Below, one piece after another: positions 57,129-64,000 of a stretch of DNA of 64,000 nt. A program made the translations under genes and the position numbers. Origin of the DNA: Streptomyces adelaidensis. GTDB taxonomy: Bacteria > Actinomycetota > Actinomycetes > Streptomycetales > Streptomycetaceae. The stretch is from contig NZ_JAEMUX010000023.1 of the NCBI RefSeq assembly GCF_016598475.1, positions 1 to 64,000 of the forward strand. Direction: 5' to 3'. Every line of letters starts with the position of its first letter. The first letter of the stretch is position 1. The notes under the pieces were generated by a model. The model did no database searches, was not told the DNA's origin, and worked only from the letters and a program-made list of their open reading frames with translations.

Positions 57129-58541
57129 ATGGCAACGGCGCCCAGCGTCTCGTACTCGATGACGGTCCGGCTGGAGGTGCCCGCGAGCGGAACCGCGGTC
57201 TCCCAGCTCACCGGGGCCGTCGAGTCTCACGGAGGCTCGGTCACCGGCCTCGACGTGACCGCTTCCGGCCACGAGAAGCTCCGCATCGACGTCACCATCG
57301 CCGCGACCTCCACGGCGCACGCCGACGAGATCGTCGAGCAGTTGCGCGGCATCGAGGGCGTGACGCTCGGCAAGGTCTCCGACCGTACGTTCCTGATGCA
57401 CCTCGGCGGCAAGATCGAGATGGCGTCCAAGCACCCCATCCGCAACCGTGACGACCTCTCGATGATCTACACGCCGGGCGTGGCCCGGGTCTGCATGGCG
57501 ATCGCCGAGAACCCCGAGGACGCCCGCCGCCTCACCATCAAGCGCAATTCCGTTGCGGTCGTGACGGACGGCTCGGCCGTGCTGGGCCTCGGCAACATCG
57601 GCCCCATGGCCGCCCTGCCGGTCATGGAGGGCAAGGCCGCCCTCTTCAAGCGGTTCGCCGGCATCGACGCCTGGCCGATCTGCCTGGACACCCAGGACAC
57701 CGACGCGATCGTCGAGATCGTCAAGGCGATCGCCCCCGGCTTCGCCGGCATCAACCTGGAGGACATCTCCGCGCCCCGCTGCTTCGAGATCGAGGCCCGG
57801 CTGCGTGAGGCCCTCGACATCCCCGTCTTCCACGACGACCAGCACGGCACGGCGATCGTCGTGCTCGCCGCCCTGACGAACGCACTTCGCGTGGCGAGCA
57901 AGGCGATCGGGGACATCCGCGTCGTCATGTCGGGCGCGGGCGCGGCCGGTACGGCCATCCTCAAGCTGCTCATCGCCGCCGGTGTGAAGAACGCCGTCGT
58001 GGCCGACATCCACGGTGTCGTGCACGCCGACCGCACGGACCTGGTCGACGCCGCCGCCGACTCGCCGCTGCGCTGGATCGCCGACAACACCAACCCCGAG
58101 GGCCTCACGGGCACGCTCAAGGAGGCCGTGCGCGGCGCCGACGTGTTCATCGGCGTCTCGGCCCCGAACGTCCTCGACGGCGACGACGTGGCCGCCATGG
58201 CGGATGACGCCATTGTGTTCGCGCTCGCGAACCCCGACCCCGAGGTCGACCCCGCTGTCGCCCGGCAGACGGCGGCCGTCGTGGCCACCGGCCGCTCCGA
58301 CTTCCCGAACCAGATCAACAACGTGCTGGTCTTCCCGGGTGTCTTCCGCGGTCTCCTCGACGCCCAGTCCCGGACCGTCAACACGGACATGATGCTCGCT
58401 GCCGCGAAGGCCCTCGCGGCCGTCGTCACCGAGGACGAGCTGAACGCGAACTACATCATCCCGAGCGTCTTCAACGACAAGGTCGCGGGCGCGGTCGCCG
58501 GGGCGGTGCGCGAGGCCGCGAAGGCGGCGGTGTCGGCCTGA
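57129..58541 (+). CDS. Malic enzyme with N-terminal ACT domain
   Basis: A 470-residue enzyme that oxidatively decarboxylates malate to pyruvate. An ACT regulatory domain (about 8-85, SMTVRLEVPASGTAVSQLTG) precedes the catalytic part: MIYTPGVARVCMAI, VAVVTDGSAVLGLGNIGP, the metal-binding VFHDDQHGTAIV and the dinucleotide fold VMSGAGAAGTAILKLL. ADIHGV after that fold (Asp at the end of strand 2) suggests NAD rather than NADP, by general rule. ATG 57129 after GCAGAGGAAG. Ligand of the ACT domain unknown. Confidence 0.93.
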   Translation: MATAPSVSYSMTVRLEVPASGTAVSQLTGAVESHGGSVTGLDVTASGHEKLRIDVTIAATSTAHADEIVEQLRGIEGVTLGKVSDRTFLMHLGGKIEMASKHPIRNRDDLSMIYTPGVARVCMAIAENPEDARRLTIKRNSVAVVTDGSAVLGLGNIGPMAALPVMEGKAALFKRFAGIDAWPICLDTQDTDAIVEIVKAIAPGFAGINLEDISAPRCFEIEARLREALDIPVFHDDQHGTAIVVLAALTNALRVASKAIGDIRVVMSGAGAAGTAILKLLIAAGVKNAVVADIHGVVHADRTDLVDAAADSPLRWIADNTNPEGLTGTLKEAVRGADVFIGVSAPNVLDGDDVAAMADDAIVFALANPDPEVDPAVARQTAAVVATGRSDFPNQINNVLVFPGVFRGLLDAQSRTVNTDMMLAAAKALAAVVTEDELNANYIIPSVFNDKVAGAVAGAVREAAKAAVSA

Positions 58542-58563
58542 GCCGTGCTGTGACGGTTGCCAC

Positions 58564-58593
58564 GGCCCCGCGTCGTCGGCGCGTCGCGGGGCC
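58564..58593 (+). terminator. Terminator of malic enzyme
   Basis: GGCCCCGCG (58564-58572) and CGCGGGGCC (58585-58593) form a 9-bp stem with a 12-base loop that can itself pair (GTCG...CGGCG), 23 bases after the stop. Confidence 0.7.
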
Positions 58594-58703
58594 GGCGGGC
58601 TCACGCCGCCCTTTAGTGTGGCGGCCAAGCTCAGGCCTGCCTGGCCCTGCGGTCCGCTCCGCGAGCGGACGAAGCGCCGCCGTGGCGATGGTGGCGCTTT
58701 CCG

Positions 58704-58737
58704 TGTGACTCCCAAGGGTGTTCATGTGACTCCCAGG
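58704..58737. promoter_or_regulatory. Direct repeat TGTGACTCCCAGG upstream of hupA
   Basis: TGTGACTCCCAAG (58704-58716) and TGTGACTCCCAGG (58725-58737) are 21 bases apart, two helical turns, about 115 bases before the hupA start. The 58542-58851 gap holds no gene besides this and the terminator. Confidence 0.45.
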
Positions 58738-58851
58738 GGTTCCGGATTGGCTTTCCCGCCGCAGGTGAGTGCAGGATGCGTTTCTGGGCGCGAGGGTCTG
58801 ACGACGGACCCGGGTCCGCCTCAACGGCAAGAAGAACACGGGAGTAACAAC

Positions 58852-59133
58852 ATGAACCGCAGTGAGCTGGTGGCCGCTCTGGCCGACCGTGCCGAGGTGA
58901 CCCGTAAGGACGCCGACGCCGTGCTGGCCGCGTTCGCGGAGGTCGTCGGTGACATCGTTTCCAAGGGCGATGAGAAGGTCACCATCCCCGGCTTCCTGAC
59001 CTTCGAGCGCACCCACCGTGCCGCTCGCACCGCGCGCAACCCGCAGACCGGCGACCCGATCCAGATCCCGGCCGGCTACAGCGTGAAGGTCTCCGCGGGC
59101 AGCAAGCTCAAGGAAGCGGCCAAGGGCAAGTAA
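58852..59133 (+). CDS. hupA: HU-type nucleoid protein HupA
   Basis: A 93-residue histone-like DNA-binding protein that bends and compacts DNA. MNRSELVAALADRAEVTRKD gives the dimer helices; the DNA-binding arm is in GFLTFERTHRAARTARNPQT with the intercalating Pro of RNPQTGDPIQIPAGY. There is no Lys/Ala-rich tail, so it is the short vegetative HU, not the tailed HupS. GGGAG precedes ATG 58852. Confidence 0.96.
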   Translation: MNRSELVAALADRAEVTRKDADAVLAAFAEVVGDIVSKGDEKVTIPGFLTFERTHRAARTARNPQTGDPIQIPAGYSVKVSAGSKLKEAAKGK

Positions 59134-59185
59134 GTGAGCTGGGCCCTCGTACGCCGGACGGCGTACGAGACCCGGTGAACGCCAG

Positions 59186-59218
59186 TGGGGCGGTCTCCCG
59201 GACAGGGAGACCGCCCCA
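59186..59218. terminator. Bidirectional terminator between hupA and murA
   Basis: TGGGGCGGTCTCCC and GGGAGACCGCCCCA form a perfect 14-bp stem with loop GGACA between the two convergent genes. Confidence 0.92.
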
Positions 59219-59274
59219 TAGGCGTATCCGGCGGCTGTCCGGCGGCCGTGTGTCTCCCCGGCCGCCGGGTCCGT

Positions 59275-60621
59275 CTAGCCGAGCGCCTTGCCCGGCAGCT
59301 CGACCTTGGCTCCCAGCTCCATGAGCTTCTCCATGAAGTTCTCGTAGCCGCGGTTGATGAGCTCGATGCCGTGGACCCGGGAGGTGCCCTGGGCGGCGAG
59401 AGCGGCGATCAGGTACGAGAAGCCGCCGCGGAGGTCGGGGATGACCAGGTCGGCGCCCTGGAGGCGGGTGGGCCCCGAGACGACGGCGGAGTGCAGGAAG
59501 TTGCGCTGGCCGAAGCGGCAGACGGAACCGCCGAGGCACTCGCGGTAGAGCTGGATGTGCGCGCCCATCTGGTTCAGCGCCGAGGTGAAGCCCAGCCGGG
59601 ACTCGTAGACCGTCTCGTGGACGATCGAGAGGCCGGTGGCCTGCGTCAGGGCGACGACCAGGGGCTGCTGCCAGTCGGTCTGGAAGCCGGGGTGGACGTC
59701 CGTCTCCAGGGCGATCGACTTCAGCTGACCGCCGGGGTGCCAGAAGCGGATGCCCTCGTCGTCGATCTCGAAGGCGCCCCCCACCTTCCGGTAGGTGTTC
59801 AGGAACGTCATCATCGAACGCTGCTGGGCGCCGCGGATGTAGATGTCGCCCTCGGTCGCCAGCGCGGCGGACGCCCAGGAGGCGGCCTCCAGGCGGTCCG
59901 GGAGCGCCTTGTGGTTGTAGCCGCCGAGCGAGTCCACACCGGTGATGCGGATCGTGCGGTCGGTGTCCATCGCGATGATGGCGCCCATCTTCTGCAGGAC
60001 GCAGATGAGGTCCTCGATCTCCGGCTCGATCGCCGCGTTCGAGAGCTCGGTGACGCCCTCCGCGAGGACGGCTGTGAGCAGCACCTGCTCCGTCGCGCCC
60101 ACCGACGGGTACGGCAGCGCGATCTTGGTGCCGCGCAGCCTGCGCGGCGCCTCCAGGTACTGGCCGTCGTCCCGCTTCTCGATCTTCGCGCCGAACTGCC
60201 GCAGCACCTCGAAGTGGAAGTCGATCGGCCGGCCGCCGATGTCGCAGCCGCCGAGGCCGGGGATGAAGGCGTGGCCGAGGCGGTGCAGAAGTGGGCCGCA
60301 GAACAGGATCGGGATGCGGCTCGAACCCGCGTGGGCGTCGATGTCGGCGACGTTCGCGCTCTCCACGTTCGTCGGGTCCATCACCAGCTCGCCCGGCTCG
60401 TCACCCGGGCGGACCGTTACGCCATGCAGCTGCAGCAGCCCGCGCACGACCCGCACATCGCGGATGTCGGGGACGTTGCGCAGCCGGCTCGGACCGCTGC
60501 CGAGCAGCGCGGCGACCATGGCCTTGGGTACGAGGTTCTTCGCACCGCGGACACGGATCTCGCCACTGAGCGGGGTGCCGCCGTGTACAAGCAGTACGTC
60601 GTCAGAGCCGTTGACGGTCAT
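59275..60621 (-). CDS. murA: UDP-N-acetylglucosamine 1-carboxyvinyltransferase MurA
   Basis: A 448-residue enzyme for the first committed step of peptidoglycan synthesis: transfer of enolpyruvate from PEP to UDP-GlcNAc. GAKNLVPKAMVAALL holds the substrate lysine; the fosfomycin-target cysteine is Cys126 in GLGGCDIGGRPIDFH, so the Cys-to-Asp change of mycobacterial MurA is not present. Two EPSP-synthase-like halves are complete, ending FMEKLMELGAKVELPGKALG. ATG 60621. Monocistronic by the flanking terminator and divergent neighbour. Confidence 0.96.
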   Translation of the reverse strand: MTVNGSDDVLLVHGGTPLSGEIRVRGAKNLVPKAMVAALLGSGPSRLRNVPDIRDVRVVRGLLQLHGVTVRPGDEPGELVMDPTNVESANVADIDAHAGSSRIPILFCGPLLHRLGHAFIPGLGGCDIGGRPIDFHFEVLRQFGAKIEKRDDGQYLEAPRRLRGTKIALPYPSVGATEQVLLTAVLAEGVTELSNAAIEPEIEDLICVLQKMGAIIAMDTDRTIRITGVDSLGGYNHKALPDRLEAASWASAALATEGDIYIRGAQQRSMMTFLNTYRKVGGAFEIDDEGIRFWHPGGQLKSIALETDVHPGFQTDWQQPLVVALTQATGLSIVHETVYESRLGFTSALNQMGAHIQLYRECLGGSVCRFGQRNFLHSAVVSGPTRLQGADLVIPDLRGGFSYLIAALAAQGTSRVHGIELINRGYENFMEKLMELGAKVELPGKALG

Positions 60622-60978
60622 GAATCTCGCGTTCCGTGGAGTTGGGCAGAGGGCTTTTCGGCGTGGGGGGCCGACCGGCCGACCCGTTGTGCGGAGGCCG
60701 GTGCGGCGTGGGCCGGAGAGCTAGCGTAATCGCCGCCTACCCCCCTTCCGTAAGCCCAAGTGCTTCTCAGTCACGTCATAGGTCTGCCACAACACGAACC
60801 GTTCACCGTCGGGCACATGGGGTCACCGTCGTGGGGTGTGCGCGGGGTCCGCACCTGTGCGCCACCCGTCTCCCACCACCACCCTGAAAGACGCCCTGCG
60901 GGCCGCCGGCCTGGATTCATGGCTGCGACGCGCATCGCTGCGGGCATTGGCTCCCCGAGCCGGGCAGGATGCGGGATC
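60622..60978. other. Divergent spacer murA / YqgE
   Basis: 357 bases with no gene I can support. It must hold the promoters of both neighbours; CTAGCGTAAT near 60720 on the murA side and a run of GC-rich sequence with GGGGTGTGCGCGGGG follow. No clear palindrome was seen. Confidence 0.4.
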
Positions 60979-61560
60979 ATGTCTGGCATGACCGAGGTGT
61001 CCTCGCTCACAGGGCGGCTGCTCGTGGCCACACCCGCCCTGGCGGACCCGAACTTCGACCGCGCGGTGGTGCTGCTCCTCGACCACGACGAGAAGGGCTC
61101 ACTCGGGCTGGTCCTCAACCGCCCGACCCCGGTGGAGGTCGGCGACATCCTGGAGGGCTGGGCGGGACTCGCCGGCGAACCGGGCGTCGTCTTCCAAGGT
61201 GGCCCGGTGTCGCTGGACTCGGCGCTCGGTGTCGCGGTGATACCCGGCGGCGGCTCCGTGGACCGGGCGCCACTCGGTTGGCGGCGCGTCCACGGCGCGA
61301 TCGGCCTCGTCGACCTGGAGGCCCCGCCGGAGCTGCTGGCCTCCGCGCTGGGGTCCCTCAGGATCTTCGCCGGGTACGCGGGGTGGGGGCCCGGCCAGTT
61401 GGAGGACGAATTGGTCGAGGGCGCCTGGTACGTCGTCGAGTCGGAACCCGGCGACGTCTCCTCCCCGTCCCCCGAACGGCTCTGGCGTGAGGTCCTGCGC
61501 CGCCAGCGCAACGACCTCGCGATGGTGGCGACGTACCCGGACGACCCTTCGCTCAACTGA
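60979..61560 (+). CDS. YqgE/AlgH family protein (DUF179)
   Basis: A 193-residue cytoplasmic protein with the family pattern: LTGRLLVATPALADPNFDRA, VLLLDHDEKGSLGLVLNRPT, VFQGGPVSLD and RIFAGYAGWGPGQLEDELVE, WYVVE. The role is not established. I use ATG 60979 (GGGA nearby); ATG 60988, three codons on, is also possible. Followed after 29 bases by the DUF3039 gene. Confidence 0.9.
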   Translation: MSGMTEVSSLTGRLLVATPALADPNFDRAVVLLLDHDEKGSLGLVLNRPTPVEVGDILEGWAGLAGEPGVVFQGGPVSLDSALGVAVIPGGGSVDRAPLGWRRVHGAIGLVDLEAPPELLASALGSLRIFAGYAGWGPGQLEDELVEGAWYVVESEPGDVSSPSPERLWREVLRRQRNDLAMVATYPDDPSLN

Positions 61561-61589
61561 TGCCTGTGAGCTTCAGTACCCTTGCACTC

Positions 61590-61877
61590 ATGAGCACTCT
61601 TGAGCCCGAGCGCGGTACTGGTACGGGGACCCTCGTCGAGCCGACGCCGCAGACGTCGCACGGCGACGGCGACCACGAGCGCTTCGCCCACTACGTCCAG
61701 AAGGACAAGATCATGGCGAGCGCCCTCGACGGCACGCCCGTCGTGGCGTTGTGCGGCAAGGTGTGGGTCCCGGGCCGCGACCCGAAGAAGTACCCCGTGT
61801 GCCCCATGTGCAAGGAGATCTTCGAGTCCCTCGCCGGCGGCGGCGATGAGGGCGGCAAGGGAGACGGCAAGAAGTAG
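61590..61877 (+). CDS. DUF3039 protein
   Basis: A 95-residue actinobacterial protein: DHERFAHYVQKDKIMASALD, then ALCGKVWVPGRDPKKYPVCP and MCKEIFESL. The Cys-His-Cys-Cys pattern (C, then CPMC) suggests a zinc site. ATG 61590; the in-frame ATG at 61560 overlaps the previous stop but lacks a ribosome site. Function unknown. The dispersed palindrome lies directly downstream and may end the transcript. Confidence 0.87.
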   Translation: MSTLEPERGTGTGTLVEPTPQTSHGDGDHERFAHYVQKDKIMASALDGTPVVALCGKVWVPGRDPKKYPVCPMCKEIFESLAGGGDEGGKGDGKK

Positions 61878-61932
61878 CGGCCTGGCCGCGCCGCTTAGCA
61901 GTGCGCCTGAGAGCTCGGGAGTACCCCGGGCG

Positions 61933-62065
61933 TCGGCGGGTGCGGGTGAGTGGGGGCTTGTCGCGCAGTTCCTCGCGCCCCTGAAAGCAGGGGTGTGCCC
62001 CCAGGTCTTTCAGGGGCGCGGAGAACTGCGCGAGCAACCACATACCACCCGCACCCGTCGGCGCA
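61933..62065. repeat. Full copy of the dispersed GC-rich palindrome
   Basis: CGGCGGGTGCGGGTGAGTGG outer arm, CGCAGTTCCTCGCGCCCCTG left core, CTTTCAGGGGCGCGGAGAAC right core, CACCCGCACCCGTCGGCG outer arm. It forms one hairpin of over 50 bp with a short loop. Together with the copy at 4721 it shows the whole element. Confidence 0.85.
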
Positions 62066-62091
62066 CGGGGTACTCCCGAGCTCTTCTGCGT

Positions 62092-62132
62092 GCCCGCAAG
62101 AGGTCACAAGGTGGTTGAGACCTCTTGTGGGC
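62092..62132. promoter_or_regulatory. Inverted repeat with a dre-like core before the sugar ABC operon
   Basis: GCCCGCAAGAGGT (62092-62104) and ACCTCTTGTGGGC (62120-62132) are 13-bp arms with one mismatch. Within it, GGTGGTTGAGACCTCT (62110-62125) partly matches the DasR operator core TGGTCTAGACCA (9 of 12). It is about 100 bases before the binding-protein start and could be an operator, a terminator of the previous gene, or both. Confidence 0.4.
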
Positions 62133-62228
62133 ATGTTCATGTACTCCCTAACCTCCGGGTGTTGTAGAGAGCAAAACGCTCGTTGCAGAGAATGCAACGA
62201 TCCGCTCCCCCCCCTCGGAGGATGCTCC

Positions 62229-63530
62229 ATGAAGTTCGCCGCCAGACTCGCCGCGCCCGTAGCGGCCCTAGCCCTCGCGGGGCTGACCGCCTGTGCCCCG
62301 CAGACCTCCGACAACTCCTCCTCCGCGGAGGACGAGAAGACCGGCACGCTCCGGGTCTGGCTCTTCCAGGAGGTGAGCAGCGAACCGAAGGAGAAGGTCG
62401 TCGACAAGGTCGTCGCCGCCTTCGAGAAGGCGCACGACGGCGCGAAGGTGAAGGTCGAGTACATCCCCGTCGAGACCCGCGCCCAGCGCATCAAGGCCGC
62501 CTTCAACGACCCGAAGAGCGCCCCGGACGTCATCGAGTACGGCAACACGGACACGGCCGGCTATGTGAAGGACGGCGGACTCGCCGACGTCACCGCGGAC
62601 TTCAACGCCTGGTCCGAGGCCAAGGACTCCGACCCCACCGCCAAGACGTCCGTGACGGTAGACGGCAAGATCTACGGGGCGCCCTTCTTCGTCGGCGTGC
62701 GCGCGCTGTACTACCGCACCGACGTCTTCGAGGAACTCGGCCTCGAAGTCCCCGAGTCCCTGGACGAACTGGCCGCCACCGCCAAGCAGATCCGCGCCGC
62801 CAAGCCCGACCTGTACGGGCTCGTCGTCGGCGGCGCCTACACCTACGGCGCGATGCCCTTCGTCTGGGCCAACGGCGGCGAGATAGCCGAGGGCAAGGGC
62901 GGCTCGTACGCCTCGACCATCGACAGCGCGGCCGCCCAGAAGGGCATCACGGCGTACACCTCGCTCTTCGGCGACGACAACTGCCCCGCCGCCAAGTGCG
63001 CGAGCATGGGCGGCAACGACACGGTCACCGCGTTCGCGGCCGGCAAGGCGGGCATGGCCATCGGTGGCGACTTCAGCCACTCGGCCGTGGAGGCCGGCAA
63101 GGTCAAGGGCAAGTACGCGGTCGTACCGCTGCCCGGCGTGAAGTCCGGTTCGGTCGCCCCGGCGTTCGCGGGCGGCAACAACATCGGCGTACTGAAGAGC
63201 ACCACGCACCGCACCCTCGCCGTCGACCTGATGAAGCGGCTGGCCTCGAAGCAGACCCAGGGCGAACTCTTCGACGCGATGGGCTTCCTGCCGACGTACA
63301 CCGACGTACGGGGCGAGGCGGCCAAGGAGGAGCCGTTCATCAAGCCCTTCGTGACGACGCTGACCTCCGGGACGAAGTTCGTGCCCGCCTCGCCGGCCTG
63401 GGCGCAGATCGACGCGTCGCTGGTGCTGCCGACGATGTTCCAGGAGGTCGTCAGCGGCAAGAAGGACGTGGCTGAGGCGTCGAAGGACGCGGCTGCGCAG
63501 ATGAACGACGCGTTCAGCTCCGCGGGGTGA
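62229..63530 (+). CDS. Sugar ABC transporter substrate-binding lipoprotein
   Basis: A 433-residue lipoprotein: signal MKFAARLAAPVAALALAGLT with lipobox LTAC (acylated Cys at about 22), then an extracellular family 1 solute-binding fold (TLRVWLFQEVSSEPKEKVVD, APDVIEYGNTDTAGYV, GAPFFVGVRALYYRTDVFEE, SPAWAQIDASLVLPTMFQEV). Family members bind mono- or oligosaccharides; amino sugars are plausible from the dre-like site but unproven. Strong GGAGG eight bases before ATG 62229. The permease gene follows after a few bases. All parts are intact, unlike the transporter at 15200-16250. Confidence 0.91.
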   Translation: MKFAARLAAPVAALALAGLTACAPQTSDNSSSAEDEKTGTLRVWLFQEVSSEPKEKVVDKVVAAFEKAHDGAKVKVEYIPVETRAQRIKAAFNDPKSAPDVIEYGNTDTAGYVKDGGLADVTADFNAWSEAKDSDPTAKTSVTVDGKIYGAPFFVGVRALYYRTDVFEELGLEVPESLDELAATAKQIRAAKPDLYGLVVGGAYTYGAMPFVWANGGEIAEGKGGSYASTIDSAAAQKGITAYTSLFGDDNCPAAKCASMGGNDTVTAFAAGKAGMAIGGDFSHSAVEAGKVKGKYAVVPLPGVKSGSVAPAFAGGNNIGVLKSTTHRTLAVDLMKRLASKQTQGELFDAMGFLPTYTDVRGEAAKEEPFIKPFVTTLTSGTKFVPASPAWAQIDASLVLPTMFQEVVSGKKDVAEASKDAAAQMNDAFSSAG

Positions 63531-63535
63531 AGCGG

Positions 63536-64000
63536 GTGTCTGAGGGTGCCGTTTCCGTGAAGGTGGGGGGTGGGGGAGCGGCGCCCGAGGGGTCGGGGGG
63601 TGCGGAGCGTGGGCGGGTGCGGGGCCGTCGTGGCTTGTCGCGCAGTTCCCCGCGCCCCTATCGGGGTGGGGGTGCACGGCGTGCCCGAGGTGCCGCCGGC
63701 TGGACGCCCTGGGTCTGTCTCGCGCCCGCGCTTGTCGTGCTCGGGGGGCTGCTTGTCTATCCGATCTATCAGCTCGGTCTGATCTCGCTGCTGGAGTACA
63801 CGCAGGCGCAGGTCAGTGGTGGGGAGCCGACGACCTTTCAGGGGTTCGCGAACTACGCGGAGCTGTTCGCGGATCCGGAGTTCTGGCGGGTCCTGCTGGC
63901 CACCGTGGTGTTCGCGGCGGCCTGTGTGGTCTCCACGCTCGCCGTCGGCTGCGCGCTGGCCGTGCTGCTGACACGTGTGCGTGCCCTGCCCCGGCTCGCC
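63536..64000 (+). CDS. Sugar ABC transporter permease (MalF type), N-terminal part
   Basis: Runs off the right edge; 155 codons visible. The first membrane helix is WVCLAPALVVLGGLLVYPIY, followed by FQGFANYAELFADPEFWRVL, typical of the first permease of sugar ABC systems, and a second helix. The only starts are GTG codons at 63536, 63557 or 63563, all upstream of a copy of the dispersed palindrome, so about 50 N-terminal residues include palindrome-encoded sequence (GLSRSSPRPYRGGG). The start lies 5 to 32 bases after the binding-protein stop, one operon. Confidence 0.85.
   Translation, partial: MSEGAVSVKVGGGGAAPEGSGGAERGRVRGRRGLSRSSPRPYRGGGARRARGAAGWTPWVCLAPALVVLGGLLVYPIYQLGLISLLEYTQAQVSGGEPTTFQGFANYAELFADPEFWRVLLATVVFAAACVVSTLAVGCALAVLLTRVRALPRLA
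63603..63680. repeat. Dispersed palindrome arm inside the permease coding region
   Basis: GCGGGTGCGGGGCCGTCGTG, GCTTGTCGCGCAGTTCCCCG and CGCCCCTATCGGGGTGGGGG: the left arm plus a short loop, as at 17763. It is read in frame as part of the permease N-terminus. Confidence 0.78.

Noticed and set aside
60240..60252. Cys-to-Asp change in MurA giving natural fosfomycin resistance
   Set aside because: The codon is TGC (Cys126 in GGCDIGGRP), so the classical target residue is present.

Overview
The window is high-GC actinobacterial chromosome, almost certainly Streptomyces. The evidence is third-position GC bias throughout, many GTG/TTG starts, and a run of genes in the order known from Streptomyces chromosomes: pkaA-pkaB-prfB, ftsE-ftsX-protease-smpB-ssrA, matA-matB, narK-nnaR, sigU-anti-sigma, HelD-type helicase, malic enzyme, hupA, murA. 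No tRNA, rRNA or CRISPR array was seen.

Layout. 1-11800 is core: an FHA protein running off the left edge, two Ser/Thr kinases, release factor 2, a repeat-rich LAETG surface protein, the FtsEX division module, an S41 protease, SmpB and tmRNA. 11800-18950 is sugar and efflux: a LacI regulator and an intact GH31 alpha-xylosidase-type gene behind a wrecked ABC transporter (binding protein deleted and frameshifted, one permease cut down, the other gone) with LacI-type operators still in place, then a divergent MFS/LysR pair. 19100-24970 is the matAB exopolysaccharide locus with an acyltransferase and a membrane protein.

24970-46850 is an accessory island set into this core. Its left part is a graveyard of transposase and enzyme fragments plus a secreted amidase-domain protein, a HTH/DUF397/ATPase regulatory cassette and a DprA-like plus phosphoribosyltransferase pair. 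Its right part is a siphophage-like tail cluster read leftward: tail terminator, tail tube, two frameshift-linked chaperones, short tape measure, distal tail and tail-associated proteins, fibres, amidase endolysin and two small membrane proteins. No capsid, portal, terminase or integrase gene is present, so it resembles a non-contractile tail-like particle (F-type tailocin-like) rather than a prophage. A 20-bp inverted repeat, GTTGCG-N8-CGCAAC, stands before both leftward transcription units and may be the target of the divergent HTH regulator.

47250-64000 returns to core: a serine hydrolase, nitrate transporter narK with regulator nnaR, a CGNR protein, sigU with its anti-sigma factor, a HelD-family helicase, a compact structured RNA, malic enzyme, HU protein, MurA (opposite strand), a YqgE protein, a DUF3039 protein, and a complete-looking sugar ABC binding protein with its first permease running off the right edge. 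A family of intergenic palindromes (core CGCAGTTCCCCGCGCCCCT) is scattered through the core and runs into the 5' coding part of two transporter genes.
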